A DNA stretch of 64,000 nt, taken from the IMG/VR virus record IMGVR_UViG_3300045282_000084, positions 1-64,000 of that record. One strand, 5' to 3'. The first letter of the stretch is position 1. Each line of letters starts with the position of its first letter. The position numbers and the translations under genes are program-made. The notes beneath the pieces were generated by a model. That model was not told where the DNA came from, ran no database searches, and saw only the letters and a program-made list of their open reading frames with translations. This document shows positions 57,826 to 64,000 of the stretch, one piece after another. The stretch comes from a virus.

Positions 57826-58302
57826 GTGTCTGAAACTGCTGACCTGGCGCTCGCGGCGTTGGGGCCTGTGTTCGCGCGCCGCGATGCGCTCATCGCGGAG
57901 CAGGAGCAGGTCGTGGCCCGCGCGCTTGAGATCGCGGTTGAACTGCGAGTGATGGAGATGCTCGCAGCCGCGGTCAAGGACGTACAGGATGTCGAGGCAA
58001 CCAAGGAGGATCAGCCCGAGCCCGAGCCGAACGACGACAACGGCAACGGGCGCAAGCCCAAGAGTCGCGGCCACAAGTCCAAGGGCGTGTCCGAGTACAT
58101 GATCGCACGCGTGCTCCACTACTTGCGCGACCACGACACCGAGGATGTCGGCAGCACGGAACTCATGGAGGCGTTGCACACGAGCCGTGAGACCGTCAAC
58201 CGGTCACTGGAGATCCTGCGCGTCCGTCACATGGCGCGCAAGGTTGGACGTGCGGACGGAAAGGGCAGAGCGATGTTGTGGTCGGTGATGGATGCCGAGT
58301 AA
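57826..58302 (+). CDS. winged-helix DNA-binding protein, 158 aa
   Basis: I prefer GTG 57826, preceded by AAAGGGTGGAAG; GTG 57790 is in frame. The first 70 residues form a coiled coil (DALIAEQEQVVARALEIAVELRVMEMLAAAV). A charged linker follows (EDQPEPEPNDDNGNGRKPKSRGHK). The last 70 residues are a winged helix (EYMIARVLHYLRDHDTEDVGSTELMEALHTSRETVNRSLEILRVRHM). The layout suggests a dimeric regulator. A GATATT at about 57783 may be its -10. Confidence 0.65.
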   Translation: MSETADLALAALGPVFARRDALIAEQEQVVARALEIAVELRVMEMLAAAVKDVQDVEATKEDQPEPEPNDDNGNGRKPKSRGHKSKGVSEYMIARVLHYLRDHDTEDVGSTELMEALHTSRETVNRSLEILRVRHMARKVGRADGKGRAMLWSVMDAE

Positions 58303-58723
58303 GCCCTACAGTCTCGCACTCAGAGAGTTCAACGACATAGAGCTGCTGAACATCGTCAGGGACTTGACCGACACCGACTCAGGATGGGCGAGCGCAGAGC
58401 TGATCGCCAGTCGGTGCGGCTTGCAGCACGATAACCCCATCCGCTGCGTGTGCGTGCGCATGGCCTGGATGAGCCGGTACGGTGCGGTTGAGCGGAACCC
58501 CGACGAGGCGTACCATTACCGCCTCACGGACGAGGGCGAGGCTCTAATCGGCACCAAGGGCTGGCTCAACGCGACCCAACAGAAGGCTCTCGACAGCATC
58601 CGTGACGAGCAGCTCCTGAGTCTGATGACCAGGGTATCCGGGTCGTTCCTGCAAGCGGATATGACCCCAGCCACCATGATGCGCAGACACTGGCAGTGGA
58701 CGATGGCGAACCGGCCACGATGA
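58292..58723 (+). CDS. winged-helix-like protein, 143 aa
   Basis: It overlaps the previous gene by 11 bases. The middle has a winged-helix pattern (GWASAELIASRCGL, CVRMAWMSRYGAVERNPDEAYHYRLTDEGEALIG). The C-terminal 50 residues are helical (LNATQQKALDSIRDEQLLSLMTRV). It resembles restriction-system-type or plasmid regulators with a wing sequence YHYRLT. Likely a second regulator in the operon. Confidence 0.6.
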   Translation: MPSKPYSLALREFNDIELLNIVRDLTDTDSGWASAELIASRCGLQHDNPIRCVCVRMAWMSRYGAVERNPDEAYHYRLTDEGEALIGTKGWLNATQQKALDSIRDEQLLSLMTRVSGSFLQADMTPATMMRRHWQWTMANRPR

Positions 58724-58938
58724 AGCACCCGCTTGGTCACGGCCCTGCACCGCTACGGCCACCACGGCTTCGGCGGGGGATGCGAATCAAGTTTTGGGAG
58801 CTGACCATGCTCGATAACGATGGGTTCGTCGCCGAGAAGACGACTCACGAAGACCGCGCGACCGCAGAGCGCAGGCGCGACGCGCAGATGAACACCGGCA
58901 GATTCGGCGGCTACGTCGTGCAGGCGGTATGGGAGTAA
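58720..58938 (+). CDS. hypothetical protein, 72 aa
   Basis: The ATG overlaps the previous stop (ATGA). The N-terminal 22 residues are Pro/Arg-rich, then MRIKFWELTMLDNDGFVAEKTTHEDRATAERRRDAQMNTG and a final strand GGYVVQAVW. A start at the internal Met (58804) is also possible. No family recognised. Confidence 0.5.
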   Translation: MKHPLGHGPAPLRPPRLRRGMRIKFWELTMLDNDGFVAEKTTHEDRATAERRRDAQMNTGRFGGYVVQAVWE

Positions 58939-58978
58939 GAGTCGCTGCATTTCTGGAAACGATTTACGAGAGGATCAC

Positions 58979-59158
58979 ATGGCCATCAGCCACTTCACCC
59001 TTCATCAGTGCCCAAACCCGGAGTGTCCCGCGAACACGCTCGTGCCCCCCGAACGGGAAACTGCCATCGGAGACCCGGTGACGATGCGGTGGCACTGCTT
59101 CCGCTGCCTCCGGTCAGGCAGCATCTTCTTCGTCATCGACGGCGAGCCCATGCCGTGA
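58979..59158 (+). CDS. zinc-ribbon protein, 59 aa
   Basis: The protein has HQCPNPECPANTL and RWHCFRCLRSGSIFF, two Cys pairs of a zinc ribbon with a following strand. AGAGGA provides a ribosome binding site. It is the last gene before a bidirectional terminator and thus ends this operon. Likely nucleic-acid binding. Confidence 0.6.
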   Translation: MAISHFTLHQCPNPECPANTLVPPERETAIGDPVTMRWHCFRCLRSGSIFFVIDGEPMP

Positions 59159-59165
59159 CAAGGTT

Positions 59166-59200
59166 GGGGGGCCGGTGTCGCGTCGGATCACCGGCCCCCC
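59166..59200. terminator. bidirectional terminator between convergent genes
   Basis: GGGGGGCCGGTG (59166-59177) and CACCGGCCCCCC (59189-59200) form a perfect 12-bp stem around an 11-base loop. It separates the plus-strand zinc-ribbon gene from the minus-strand transglycosylase gene. A short T-tract is missing, so strength depends on the stem. Confidence 0.65.
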
Positions 59201-59208
59201 TGCTGCGG

Positions 59209-59871
59209 CTAATACCAGCCATAGCTTTCGCTGTGCGCCCAGGCGTTGAGCGGATCGCCATAACGAGCGGCGATGTACCCGAAGCCCCACTCGATCTGAC
59301 CCTGAACCGAATGGTCAGGGATCTTCGAGCAAGGGAGCGCCTGCGGGATTCCGCACGCGCCCGAGGAGCTGTTCATGGCATTCGGGTTCCAGCCCGACTC
59401 GCGGTTCCAAAGGTTGTACAGGGCGATGAACTCACTCCCTGTCCAGCCTCGGTGTGCAGCCAGGATGCGGCCGATCTGCACCGGGGTGCCGGTCGGGTTC
59501 TCCTGGAGCCACGCGAGATAGTGCATATGCGCCCGATGCGAGCGGAAGTGCCAGAGATTCAGCGCCCATGTTCCGTAGGCGACCGAGCACGACTGTTCGA
59601 CCACACCGCCGTAGCGGTAGTGGATGGGCTTGCTCATCAGCTTGCGCCAATGGACGTACTTTCCGTGGTAGAAGTGCACGGCCCAGACGAGGCCGGGGTG
59701 AGATACAGGGAGCTTGATGCAGGAATCCGAGGAGACCTCGGAGACCCTGATGCGCTCCGGCGTAATCGTGGCCGAGTGACTTCCCACTGCTGGCATGGCA
59801 ACGAGGAACGCAAGCGCCCCTGTTGCTGCCAGGATCTTGATGCGGGTATGGATGGTCACGTATTGGGTCAT
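59209..59871 (-). CDS. secreted lytic transglycosylase-like protein
   Basis: This 220-residue protein has an N-terminal signal or anchor (IKILAATGALAFLVAMPAVG) and a C-terminal lysozyme-like core: LYNLWNRESGWNPNAMNSSSGACGIPQALP with catalytic Glu158, then GQIEWGFGYIAARYGDPLNAWAH. The core is close to that in the tape measure of this phage (both share SSSGA-GIPQ-LP and GYI-RYG). It is the only gene of its type on the minus strand here. An exported cell-wall enzyme outside the lysis cassette might act in entry, superinfection exclusion or lysis; these are alternatives. Confidence 0.78.
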   Translation of the reverse strand: MTQYVTIHTRIKILAATGALAFLVAMPAVGSHSATITPERIRVSEVSSDSCIKLPVSHPGLVWAVHFYHGKYVHWRKLMSKPIHYRYGGVVEQSCSVAYGTWALNLWHFRSHRAHMHYLAWLQENPTGTPVQIGRILAAHRGWTGSEFIALYNLWNRESGWNPNAMNSSSGACGIPQALPCSKIPDHSVQGQIEWGFGYIAARYGDPLNAWAHSESYGWY

Positions 59872-59936
59872 CGACGCACACCGTTGCGACCGCCATACCG
59901 CAATCCGTTGAAAATCATGTAAGGATGTGGTAAATC

Positions 59937-60620
59937 ATGTCAGACATTAGGCAACGATCAGTGAAGATCGAGCGTGATTGGAGATACAAGGGCTACGACT
60001 GCCAGGTTCTGATGACGCCGATGGGGCACCGCTGCGGGTACGTCCGGGTTCCTCCCGGCCATCCCTGGTGGCTCAAGGACTACGACGACCCGAGCACGGT
60101 TGCAGAGCAGATCGAGGAGCGAGAGATCAACTACGATCGCATCTCGCTCCTGGGGGCTCTGGCTGGGGTCAACCGCGAGGGGCCGGAGCCGTGGCTGCGC
60201 ACGATCGAGGCTCAGGTTGAGGTCCACGGCGGGCTCACCTACGCGGGCGAGCTGGTGGACGGCCAGTGGTGGCTTGGCTTCGACTGCGCACACGCGGGCG
60301 ACTTGCGCTCGCCCTCGGTCGAGGCCGAATATGCCGCCCGGTTTGGACGCGAGCCGTGGGGCACTGAGATGGGCCACTACTGGACGAACAGGGAAGTCAT
60401 CGCCGAGGTGCTGTTCCTTGCCGATCAGGTGTTCAAGGCCACGCTGCGCAACGTCGCCATGTGGGGCGGAAGGGAGTCAGACATCGAGAATGAGCCACGA
60501 CGGGTAGCAATGCGCTCGCATGAGCAGGACGAGGAGCGTGAGGCCCGATCGCGCGAGATGGCCAAAATGGCCGAACAGTTGATGAAGGAGGGAGTCCTTG
60601 ACACAGCCATCCCTAGGTGA
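59937..60620 (+). CDS. conserved phage protein, 227 aa
   Basis: The start follows GTAAGGATGTGGTAAATC. The protein has HRCGYVRVPPGHPWW, VHGGLTYAGELVDGQWWLGFDCAHAGD and a charged helical C-terminus. The block HGGLTY...WWxGFDCAHxGD recurs in many actinobacterial-phage hypothetical proteins, suggesting a conserved but unnamed family with possible metal-binding Cys and His. It shares an intergenic region with the minus-strand transglycosylase. Function unknown. Confidence 0.65.
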   Translation: MSDIRQRSVKIERDWRYKGYDCQVLMTPMGHRCGYVRVPPGHPWWLKDYDDPSTVAEQIEEREINYDRISLLGALAGVNREGPEPWLRTIEAQVEVHGGLTYAGELVDGQWWLGFDCAHAGDLRSPSVEAEYAARFGREPWGTEMGHYWTNREVIAEVLFLADQVFKATLRNVAMWGGRESDIENEPRRVAMRSHEQDEEREARSREMAKMAEQLMKEGVLDTAIPR

Positions 60621-60954
60621 ACCCCTGCCGCTGCGGCGGATGCCCGACGATGTGCGCATCACGCAGATGTACGCCGAACAGGGTGCAATGCTTGTCGGCC
60701 TGTGGAAGCTGGGCGAGTGCCCGATCATTGTCAGCCGGGAACCAGACTCAGGCAGCCTTCGTAGCTGGTGGCACATGTCGATCAGTCACGCCGACCGCTA
60801 CCCGACTTGGAATGAGATCGGGCAGGCCCGGTACAAGCTTCTGCCTAGCGAGCTGACGTTCGGCATCCTGCTGCCACCGGTTGAGCAGTACGTGAACCTG
60901 CATCCCAACTGTTTTCATCTACATGAAATCGACCCCTGTGGGATGGCGACCTGA
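60598..60954 (+). CDS. conserved phage protein, 118 aa
   Basis: TTG 60598 is the start because AAGGAGGGAG lies just upstream. The protein contains SWWHMSISHADRYPTWNEIGQARYKLLPSELTFGILLPP and VNLHPNCFHLHEI, a pattern shared by a widespread family of small actinobacterial-phage proteins. A single HPNC and several aromatic residues suggest a compact domain. It overlaps the previous gene by 23 bases. Function unknown. Confidence 0.65.
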   Translation: MTQPSLGEPLPLRRMPDDVRITQMYAEQGAMLVGLWKLGECPIIVSREPDSGSLRSWWHMSISHADRYPTWNEIGQARYKLLPSELTFGILLPPVEQYVNLHPNCFHLHEIDPCGMAT

Positions 60955-61002
60955 GCCCCTCTCAGACAACAGGTACACTTATAGGTGACAGGGTAAACCA
61001 CC
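60951..61002 (+). promoter_or_regulatory. promoter-like site with GGTAAACCACC leader motif
   Basis: CTGAGC (60951-60956) and TACACT (60974-60979) are 17 bases apart, and GGTAAACCACC (60992-61002) follows 12 bases later. The same arrangement precedes the 54622 gene. The element lies just downstream of the likely start of transcription, in the leader. Confidence 0.5.
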
Positions 61003-61016
61003 ACGCGAGGGGCTTC

Positions 61017-61097
61017 ATGATGACTTCCATCGTCGCTGTGCTGTTCTTCTGGTGGGGCTGGGTCGCCGGGTATCACTACAGAGGTTCTCGATGGTGA
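61017..61097 (+). CDS. tiny membrane protein, 26 aa
   Basis: AGGGGC lies before the ATG. The peptide (MMTSIVAVLFFWWGWVAGYH and a short basic end) is one hydrophobic helix with aromatic residues. It sits directly behind the conserved leader motif. Very short, so confidence is modest; no function can be given. Confidence 0.45.
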   Translation: MMTSIVAVLFFWWGWVAGYHYRGSRW

Positions 61098-61101
61098 GAA
61101 G

Positions 61102-61230
61102 ATGACCATTAGCGAGCTGCTCGACTACCTCGACGGACGCGGCCTGGTCGTCACCGACTCAGACTTGATCGCGGAGGAACTGGTCGATGTGGGGCTGACT
61201 CCCGACACCGAGATCACCGAAAGGAAGTGA
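61102..61230 (+). CDS. hypothetical protein, 42 aa
   Basis: The ATG at 61102 follows the previous stop by four bases. The acidic product (TISELLDYLDGRGLVVTDSDLIAEELVDVGL) has helix-strand-helix character. It ends with GAAAGGAAG, the ribosome binding site of the next gene. No family recognised. Confidence 0.5.
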   Translation: MTISELLDYLDGRGLVVTDSDLIAEELVDVGLTPDTEITERK

Positions 61231-61234
61231 GACG

Positions 61235-61507
61235 ATGACCACCATGACCAAAGATCAGGCGACGATCCAGGCGGAGACGACCAATGCCTCGCGCGACTTA
61301 CGCCTGAACGACGACCAGCTCCAGATGCTGGCCGAGTACATCAGGGGCAACGGGTACAACTGGACCCACTACGCACACCGGCTGAACCCGTGGCGGAAGT
61401 GGTGTCCCTGCTCACGGGGAGAGTGTGTGGCGGTGCGCAAGCTGGCCCGCAAGCTCCCAAAGGAGACCCACCCCATTCTTCGCAAGTACGCGGAGACGTT
61501 GCGGTAG
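61235..61507 (+). CDS. Cys-containing protein, 90 aa
   Basis: AAAGGAAG precedes the ATG. It has a long helical start (ASRDLRLNDDQLQMLAEYIRGNG) and a WCPCSRGECVAVRKLARKL cluster with three closely spaced Cys residues, a probable metal site. Its C-terminal helix is basic. Unrecognised family. Confidence 0.55.
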   Translation: MTTMTKDQATIQAETTNASRDLRLNDDQLQMLAEYIRGNGYNWTHYAHRLNPWRKWCPCSRGECVAVRKLARKLPKETHPILRKYAETLR

Positions 61508-61508
61508 C

Positions 61509-61537
61509 TTGACCGGAGTGTCAGTCAGACTTATACT
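61509..61537 (+). promoter_or_regulatory. strong sigma70-like promoter TTGACC-17-TATACT
   Basis: TTGACC (61509-61514) and TATACT (61532-61537) are exactly 17 bases apart, with good matches to consensus. The ribosome binding site AAAAGGAGG lies just before the ATG at 61558, so the leader would be about 14 bases. Confidence 0.65.
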
Positions 61538-61557
61538 TGAGGGGAAAAGGAGGTGAG

Positions 61558-61722
61558 ATGTGCCAGATCAAGCATTGTCCCCTGACGGCGACGATGACGC
61601 TGCGATTCGGGGGACGGGATCGGAAGCTGTGCGAGGGCCATGGAGTGGCGCTGAGGCGGCTGACCGAGCCGTTCATACTGGTGGCCCCGGCAACGGAGTC
61701 ATCGACGTGGATCAAGCCGTAG
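61558..61722 (+). CDS. small Cys/His protein, 54 aa
   Basis: AAAAGGAGG sets the ATG. The protein opens MCQIKHCPLTATMTLRFGGRDRKLCEGHG, a C-x4-C...C-x2-H pattern for one zinc ion, as in other small proteins in this region. It overlaps the next gene by 16 bases. It is directly behind the strongest promoter of the region. Confidence 0.55.
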   Translation: MCQIKHCPLTATMTLRFGGRDRKLCEGHGVALRRLTEPFILVAPATESSTWIKP

Positions 61723-62207
61723 CCTGGTACACCCAGGATCGACGGACCATGCCTGAGATCGCGATGCGATTCGGCGTGTCGAAGCAGGCGGTCCACAAGG
61801 CTCTGTCCGACGCTGGGGTCGAAGCCAGGCCACGCGAGGAAGCTCGCGCGATGGTGCTCGAACGCCAGTATCCACAGTCGTTCCGAGAGCAGGCACTCAA
61901 GCGCTGCGAGCAGATCGGGATCACGGCTGCGGCTGCCGAACTGCACGTCTCCCGTCAGACGCTCAAGTCGTGGGGCGCGAAGGGCCGACCGCGCCGTAGG
62001 CCGCTGATCAGTTGGGTGGACATCAAGAAGATGTACCTCGATGGCCAGAGCCCCTACGAGATCGCGCCCGTCGCGGGCATCCACCCGAACGTGATCGCAG
62101 CCAAGCTGCGTGCGGGCGGCGTGAAGATGCGGTCGCGGTCTGAGGCCACCAAGCTGGCCGCTGCGAAGCGCCGGGTCGAGAGCGCCGAAGAAGTCCAAGC
62201 CTCGTAG
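61707..62207 (+). CDS. triple helix-turn-helix protein
   Basis: GTG 61707 has CGGAG upstream and lies where coding character begins. Three consecutive helix-turn-helix units are visible: TMPEIAMRFGVSKQAVHKALSDAG (about residues 12-35), GITAAAAELHVSRQTLKSWGAKG (about 71-93) and SPYEIAPVAGIHPNVIAAKLRAGG (about 113-136), with basic linkers. No recombinase catalytic domain is attached. Proteins of this form may be regulators or remnants of recombinases. It is followed by a homing-endonuclease-associated repeat gene. Confidence 0.7.
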   Translation: MDQAVAWYTQDRRTMPEIAMRFGVSKQAVHKALSDAGVEARPREEARAMVLERQYPQSFREQALKRCEQIGITAAAAELHVSRQTLKSWGAKGRPRRRPLISWVDIKKMYLDGQSPYEIAPVAGIHPNVIAAKLRAGGVKMRSRSEATKLAAAKRRVESAEEVQAS

Positions 62208-62209
62208 AC

Positions 62210-62440
62210 GTGCCCAGGCGCTACCAGCAGGCTGAGATCCTCCTCGCCGCTCGTCGCCACTACTCCAGACATGGGCAGTGGCCGACTGCGAGCGAGTGGC
62301 GACATGCGACCGATCTGCACCCATCGAATCAGACGGTGCTCGATCGGTTCGGGGCGTGGGACAACATGATCCGCATGGCTGGTGGCATCCCGCGTGGGCC
62401 TGGACGACCGAAGATTCGCGGGGCCGACACCTCTACTTGA
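62210..62440 (+). CDS. homing-endonuclease-associated repeat protein, 76 aa
   Basis: GTG 62210 follows the previous stop by two bases. The core AEILLAARRHYSRHGQWPTASEWRHATDLHPSNQTVLDRFGAWDNMIRMAGG matches a homing-endonuclease-associated repeat (PSxxTVxxRFGxWxxxxxxAG), a DNA-binding module. There is no nuclease domain next to it, so it may act as a stand-alone DNA-binding protein. Confidence 0.65.
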   Translation: MPRRYQQAEILLAARRHYSRHGQWPTASEWRHATDLHPSNQTVLDRFGAWDNMIRMAGGIPRGPGRPKIRGADTST

Positions 62441-62443
62441 TTG

Positions 62444-62479
62444 CCCTCTAGGGGGTGCGATACCATCACCCTATAGGGT
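62444..62479. promoter_or_regulatory. pair of palindromic operator-like sites
   Basis: CCCTCTAGGG (62444-62453) and the perfect palindrome ACCCTATAGGGT (62468-62479) share CCCTxTAGGG and lie about 25 bases apart centre to centre. They fill the short gap before the 62506 gene. Two turns of DNA apart, they suit a cooperatively binding repressor. No -35 is obvious. Confidence 0.4.
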
Positions 62480-62505
62480 CAGTCAACGACCACAGGGAGG
62501 TTGGT

Positions 62506-63117
62506 GTGGACGAGGATCTTAGACGCGCGCTTGACGAAGCCTTCGACAGCAGCGGTATTGGGGTCATTCCCGCGCTGATGATCATGGAGGCGGGCAGCGA
62601 GTTCATGTCGTGCGAGGAGTTCGGCGAACTGATCGAGGGCCACCAGGGCGATCTGGCGGAGAGGTTCGACGCCCCCGATGATGACTGGAGTCAGTTCATG
62701 GCCATCCAGTGCGTCGATGGCTCCGTACACGTGTTCTACATCGATGTGCTCATGGACCCGCGGATCAAGGATTTCCTGGCCACCTGGATCGTGCCGCGCG
62801 TGATCAGGGAGACGAACGCTCGCACATTCGGGTTTGCGTTCAACGCCTGGGCGATTGACATGAAACAGCACTCGGAAAGGCCCAACACCATGCCAAGCGA
62901 TCATCCCGATCGGTTCGAGGTGCTGGAGGTAATCGTGGCTGACTGGTCGGGGCACATGTACACGGCTTCTGCCAAGATCAACCGCACCAACACCGCCCCT
63001 CCGATCTTGAGCGATTGGGATGCGCGACCGTTCGATGGCATGAAAGGTCGCTTTGTCGATCCGATGCTGGCTGCGATGAAGGAGCAGGCCAAGGTGGCGA
63101 GGGCCGAGCAGAACTGA
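62506..63117 (+). CDS. hypothetical acidic protein, 203 aa
   Basis: GTG 62506 has ACAGGGAGG upstream; longer starts lack this. The protein has a helical start (RRALDEAFDSSGIGVIPALMIMEAGSEFMSCEEFGELIEGH), a central alpha/beta region (WSQFMAIQCVDGSVHVFYIDVLMDPR, NARTFGFAFNAWAIDM) and an RFEVLEVIVADWSGHMYTASAKI strand pair. No family recognised. It is controlled by the palindromic sites upstream and coupled to a membrane protein. Confidence 0.6.
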   Translation: MDEDLRRALDEAFDSSGIGVIPALMIMEAGSEFMSCEEFGELIEGHQGDLAERFDAPDDDWSQFMAIQCVDGSVHVFYIDVLMDPRIKDFLATWIVPRVIRETNARTFGFAFNAWAIDMKQHSERPNTMPSDHPDRFEVLEVIVADWSGHMYTASAKINRTNTAPPILSDWDARPFDGMKGRFVDPMLAAMKEQAKVARAEQN

Positions 63118-63509
63118 TGAACGGTCTGTGGTGGCAAATACCCGCCGCCGTGGCGGTGACGGTGCTGCCGGTCGTGCTGGTCAAGCTGGAGAAGAAGTAC
63201 AAGCATCAGATCGAGTCGGCGGTTGGCCTGGTCGTGCCCACCGTCATCCTGACCTACGCGACGGTCAAGCTGTTCCAGGTGTACGGCTGGATGACCCCGG
63301 TGTGGATCATGGTCTTTGTTGCCGGAGTGGTCGCCGTCTACCTGTTCGCAGCGATGCTGTATGGGGTGTACCGGGCGACCAGGGTCGGACGCAGGCAGGG
63401 ATCGCCGTGGTGGGTGTGGCTGACGCTGCCCTTCTGGCTACTGCGCGAGCTTTCGCTGGGGCTTGGGGTGGTGATCTGGCGTGCAGGAAGGCGAGCTGTT
63501 CATCGCTGA
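63117..63509 (+). CDS. multi-pass membrane protein, 130 aa
   Basis: The ATG overlaps the previous stop (TGATG). Hydrophobic segments lie at about residues 8-23 (PAAVAVTVLPVVLVKL), 34-52 (SAVGLVVPTVILTYATVKL), 60-85 (VWIMVFVAGVVAVYLFAAML) and 100-122 (WVWLTLPFWLLRELSLGLGVVIW), with basic loops between. It overlaps the final gene by 29 bases. It may act in lysis control or superinfection exclusion; this is not supported by motif. Confidence 0.6.
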   Translation: MNGLWWQIPAAVAVTVLPVVLVKLEKKYKHQIESAVGLVVPTVILTYATVKLFQVYGWMTPVWIMVFVAGVVAVYLFAAMLYGVYRATRVGRRQGSPWWVWLTLPFWLLRELSLGLGVVIWRAGRRAVHR

Positions 63510-64000
63510 GGCCGTCGCTCACATGATGCGCCCCCTGGTGCAGTCCCAGGTGCGCGAGACTTCGACCTGCGTTCTCTCAACTAGGATCGCGATCGAGGTG
63601 CTCGGCTACTTCGAAATCGCGGCCACGCCACAGCCGGTGGAGATTCACGTGATCAACCAGGCGATGGCTGACTGGATCGAGGCTGGGTATCCAGGTGGCG
63701 TCGAGCACGGCAAGGAGCTTGGAGCGTGGGGCGTATCCACCATTGCAGACCAACCGGCCGAGTCGGGCAAGTGGGCCGGTCACCTGATCGTGCGCCTGGA
63801 CGATGCGTTTATCGACTCAGACCTAGGGGCGTACTCGCGCCCGCACCGCTCACTCGTGGTCCCTGATGGCATTGTGCTTGGCGCTGACGCTGATCCGCCC
63901 TGGGGCTATGACTTGGGCGGGGTGCATCTGGTCTACACGCCCACGACGGATGTGAGCTGGAAGGAGAGCATCGATTGGAACAGCAAGGGAGTCAAGAAGT
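63481..64000 (+). CDS. hypothetical protein, truncated by the right edge
   Basis: The frame opens at GTG 63481 and runs without a stop to the last base (173 codons). It begins QEGELFIAEAVAHMMRPLVQSQVRETSTCVL and continues with strands WAGHLIVRLDDAFIDSDLG, RPHRSLVVPDGIVLGAD and YDLGGVHLVYTPT. Codons are strongly GC-biased, supporting a real gene. The family is not recognised from the visible part. The right boundary is beyond the window. Confidence 0.6.
   Translation, partial: MQEGELFIAEAVAHMMRPLVQSQVRETSTCVLSTRIAIEVLGYFEIAATPQPVEIHVINQAMADWIEAGYPGGVEHGKELGAWGVSTIADQPAESGKWAGHLIVRLDDAFIDSDLGAYSRPHRSLVVPDGIVLGADADPPWGYDLGGVHLVYTPTTDVSWKESIDWNSKGVKK

Noticed and set aside
53994-62207. HTH proteins as serine recombinase or integrase
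   Set aside because: Neither has the catalytic N-terminal resolvase domain nor a tyrosine recombinase motif, and no attachment site was seen.

Overview
The window is one continuous stretch of a tailed double-stranded DNA phage (siphovirus-type) or a prophage-like contig. The evidence is an almost unbroken run of tightly packed plus-strand genes with ATGA/TGATG overlaps, a full head, connector, tail and lysis gene set, and high GC with strongly GC-biased third codon positions. Small zinc-ribbon, winged-helix and HNH genes of the kinds seen in actinobacterial phages point to an actinobacterial host, but nothing here fixes the genus. I see no integrase, excisionase, recognisable immunity repressor, tRNA, CRISPR array or insertion sequence. 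DNA polymerase, primase and helicase are also absent and presumably lie beyond the window.

Layout. (1) 0-6 kb: a truncated HNH nuclease, small proteins, a portal-MuF fusion, a beta-sandwich structural protein and the HK97-type prohead protease. (2) 6-21 kb: an adhesion and glycan-degrading block between the protease and the capsid gene. It holds a GH26-like glycosidase, a pectate-lyase-fold tailspike and a 3296-residue modular protein with about 60 copies of an 18-20 residue DTISVTD-type repeat, several lectin-like modules, a second GH26-like domain and a GH10 (xylanase-family) domain. (3) 21-39 kb: HK97-fold major capsid, head-tail connectors, tail tube, tail-assembly chaperones joined by a probable -1 frameshift at CCCCCCG, a 1888-residue tape measure with a transglycosylase domain, and two large baseplate proteins. 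(4) 39-42.5 kb: lysis cassette with a peptidoglycan-binding transglycosylase, a CHAP lysin, a holin-like protein and a papain-like cysteine protease, followed by a ParB-like protein. (5) 42.5-45.2 kb: small protein, reverse-strand HNH nuclease and small and large terminase subunits, unusually placed after lysis. (6) 45.2-47.5 kb, minus strand: a coiled-coil membrane protein and an AAA+ ATPase. (7) 47.6 kb onward: an early-type region of mostly small genes with a SLOG protein, a Rad52-like annealing protein, replication-initiation-like proteins, a J-domain protein, many zinc-ribbon and helix-turn-helix proteins, a possible pyrimidine-dimer glycosylase and a methyltransferase-like protein. A secreted transglycosylase on the minus strand interrupts it at 59.2-59.9 kb.

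Regulation. Promoter-like sites with 17-bp spacers precede the capsid gene, the SLOG gene, the 48.5-kb noncoding region, the 50.97-kb gene and the 61.56-kb gene. Two small-gene operons share a TACACT plus GGTAAACCACC leader. Two noncoding stretches stand out: a potential three-way-junction RNA at 48.57-48.68 kb, and a 5' leader at 50.90-50.97 kb whose hairpin loop can pair with the ribosome binding site.

How it fits together. The head and tail genes build a long-tailed virion decorated with several predicted polysaccharide-active enzymes, which probably clear a capsule or glycan layer on the host. The lysis cassette carries three different cell-wall or protein-cleaving enzymes. The early region supports recombination, replication initiation and transcriptional control. 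All functions are assigned by motif reading and gene context; no database search was run.
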